In this document: positions 63,320-64,000 of the stretch, in pieces | How the letters are laid out: each line of letters starts with the position of its first letter | How positions within the stretch are numbered: position 1 is the first letter of the stretch | Notes under the pieces: model-generated | Seen by the model: the letters and a program-made list of their open reading frames with translations, nothing else | Database searches by the model: none | Told to the model about the DNA's origin: nothing | Origin: CAKAHY01 sp963522175 | GTDB lineage: Bacteria > Bacillota > Clostridia > Lachnospirales > Lachnospiraceae | Direction: 5' to 3' | NCBI GenBank assembly: GCA_963522175.1 | Contig: CAUQXC010000003.1 | Coordinates: 310,001-374,000, forward strand | DNA length: 64,000 nucleotides | Position numbers and translations under genes: made by a program

Positions 63320-64000
63320 TTAAAACTTCTCCTCAAGCAACACCCAGCTATTATCATTCATATCATCCACATACTCTGTGTTATTCAGATACAACTCATC
63401 GTTTCTATCTCTCACAAAACCGAACTTGTAGTTATACTTATTCGCAAACTGCTTCAATGCTTCAAACTTATTTTCTATTTGAACATCAATATTTTTACTT
63501 TGTCCTTGCTTTTCTCCACCTTTTGTTTCAATTAGCCATATTGTATCGTTCTTAAGCTGCACAATATAATCCGGATAGAATAGTCTTTGCTTATCAAAAT
63601 TTGTTCCATAAACGATTGATAAATATTGCTGTCCACTGTCTCCATTCTTATAAACATACTTCACATTTTCATTTTTCTCGCAATATTTCTCAAAGAGTCT
63701 TTCTGAAGTCGAGCGAAAATCGTCCGTAATCATAGAGGTGTTATAACCTTTGTACACATTGCTTTCCAGTTCCTTGACATATCTTTCAAAAGGAACATAA
63801 CGATAATGCTCTTCAAGAGGAATTTTGAATTCTTCCGTCTTATTCTCAAGGAACATGAGTTGATCCTGTCTTTGCCCGGAAAACTCAATAAAATCTCGTT
63901 TTAGAAATTCTGCGTTGTTTATAATAAAAGCATAATATTCCCTCAAGGTTAAATTTAAAAGTTTGTAATTATTATTACCGAACCCTTTTAAGAATAAGGT
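63320..64000 (-). CDS. C-terminal part of a type III restriction Res-like protein (cut by window edge)
   Basis: Open to the right edge, so the N-terminus is outside the window (an upstream TTG at 63946 is internal). The visible about 226 residues end in a PD-(D/E)xK nuclease: FYPDYIVQLKND, then IWLIETKGGE. This is followed by a tail with EALKQFANKYNYKFGFVRD. This C-terminus is typical of type III restriction endonuclease (Res) subunits and relatives with DEAD-like helicase cores. Its stop lies 36 bp before the sir2 gene, so it may belong to the same operon. Confidence 0.75.
   Translation of the reverse strand, partial: TLFLKGFGNNNYKLLNLTLREYYAFIINNAEFLKRDFIEFSGQRQDQLMFLENKTEEFKIPLEEHYRYVPFERYVKELESNVYKGYNTSMITDDFRSTSERLFEKYCEKNENVKYVYKNGDSGQQYLSIVYGTNFDKQRLFYPDYIVQLKNDTIWLIETKGGEKQGQSKNIDVQIENKFEALKQFANKYNYKFGFVRDRNDELYLNNTEYVDDMNDNSWVLLEEKF

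Overview
The window looks like a chromosomal segment of a low-GC, strictly anaerobic Firmicute, most likely a member of the Clostridia and probably Lachnospiraceae. Supporting signs are a single-chain pyruvate:ferredoxin oxidoreductase, a flavodoxin/DUF3793 pair, several secreted proteins with choline-binding-like cell-wall repeats, a VanW/G5 envelope protein, an Ic-type aspartate aminotransferase, sigma-A-type promoters (TTGACA-17-TATACT) and strong AGGAGG-like ribosome binding sites. The species cannot be named from the sequence alone.

Positions 1-37,960 are mostly ordinary chromosome. In order there are: a HAD phosphatase - aminopeptidase P - 23S rRNA methyltransferase operon whose last gene has a frameshift; DUF3793-flavodoxin under a promoter with a metal-box-like palindrome; tRNA-Gln; aspartate aminotransferase; a tRNA-Val/tRNA-Met unit; thyA-folA; a zinc-ribbon membrane protein with an ABC-2 exporter; a cell-wall-binding protein; nifJ with a Rex-like operator; a VanW protein; a PHP phosphoesterase; a two-component system next to two thioredoxin-fold lipoproteins, one fused to MsrA-MsrB; a methyltransferase; a large SF1 helicase with a C-terminal nuclease-like domain; the fructose PTS operon (fruK-fruA); a TerD-vWA protein; a small membrane protein with an XRE regulator; a remnant of a CydD-like ABC transporter; and a second cell-wall-binding protein with 48-bp coding repeats.

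From about 38,170 to the right edge the window becomes an accessory, mostly leftward-transcribed defense island littered with broken insertion sequences. It holds a McrBC type IV restriction operon (unknown protein - McrB - McrC) that appears to run on into a NUDIX hydrolase and a macro-domain/HTH protein. Next is a patch of immunity-like orphans (SUKH-like, Imm22-like, CbrC) mixed with gene fragments. Then comes a complete type I Wadjet operon (jetABCD) bracketed by ends of the same IS3-type element in the same orientation. After two IS3 elements there is a SIR2-HerA pair preceded by a gene cut by the window edge that ends in a type III restriction-like nuclease domain.

The three defense modules would act at different points: McrBC on modified DNA, Wadjet on plasmid DNA topology, and SIR2-HerA through NAD depletion or nuclease action after infection. 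The clearest candidates for something new are the McrBC-NUDIX-macro/HTH gene order, the possible Res-like/SIR2/HerA three-gene operon, and the mobile-looking Wadjet segment. All functions are read from motifs and gene order; no database search was run.
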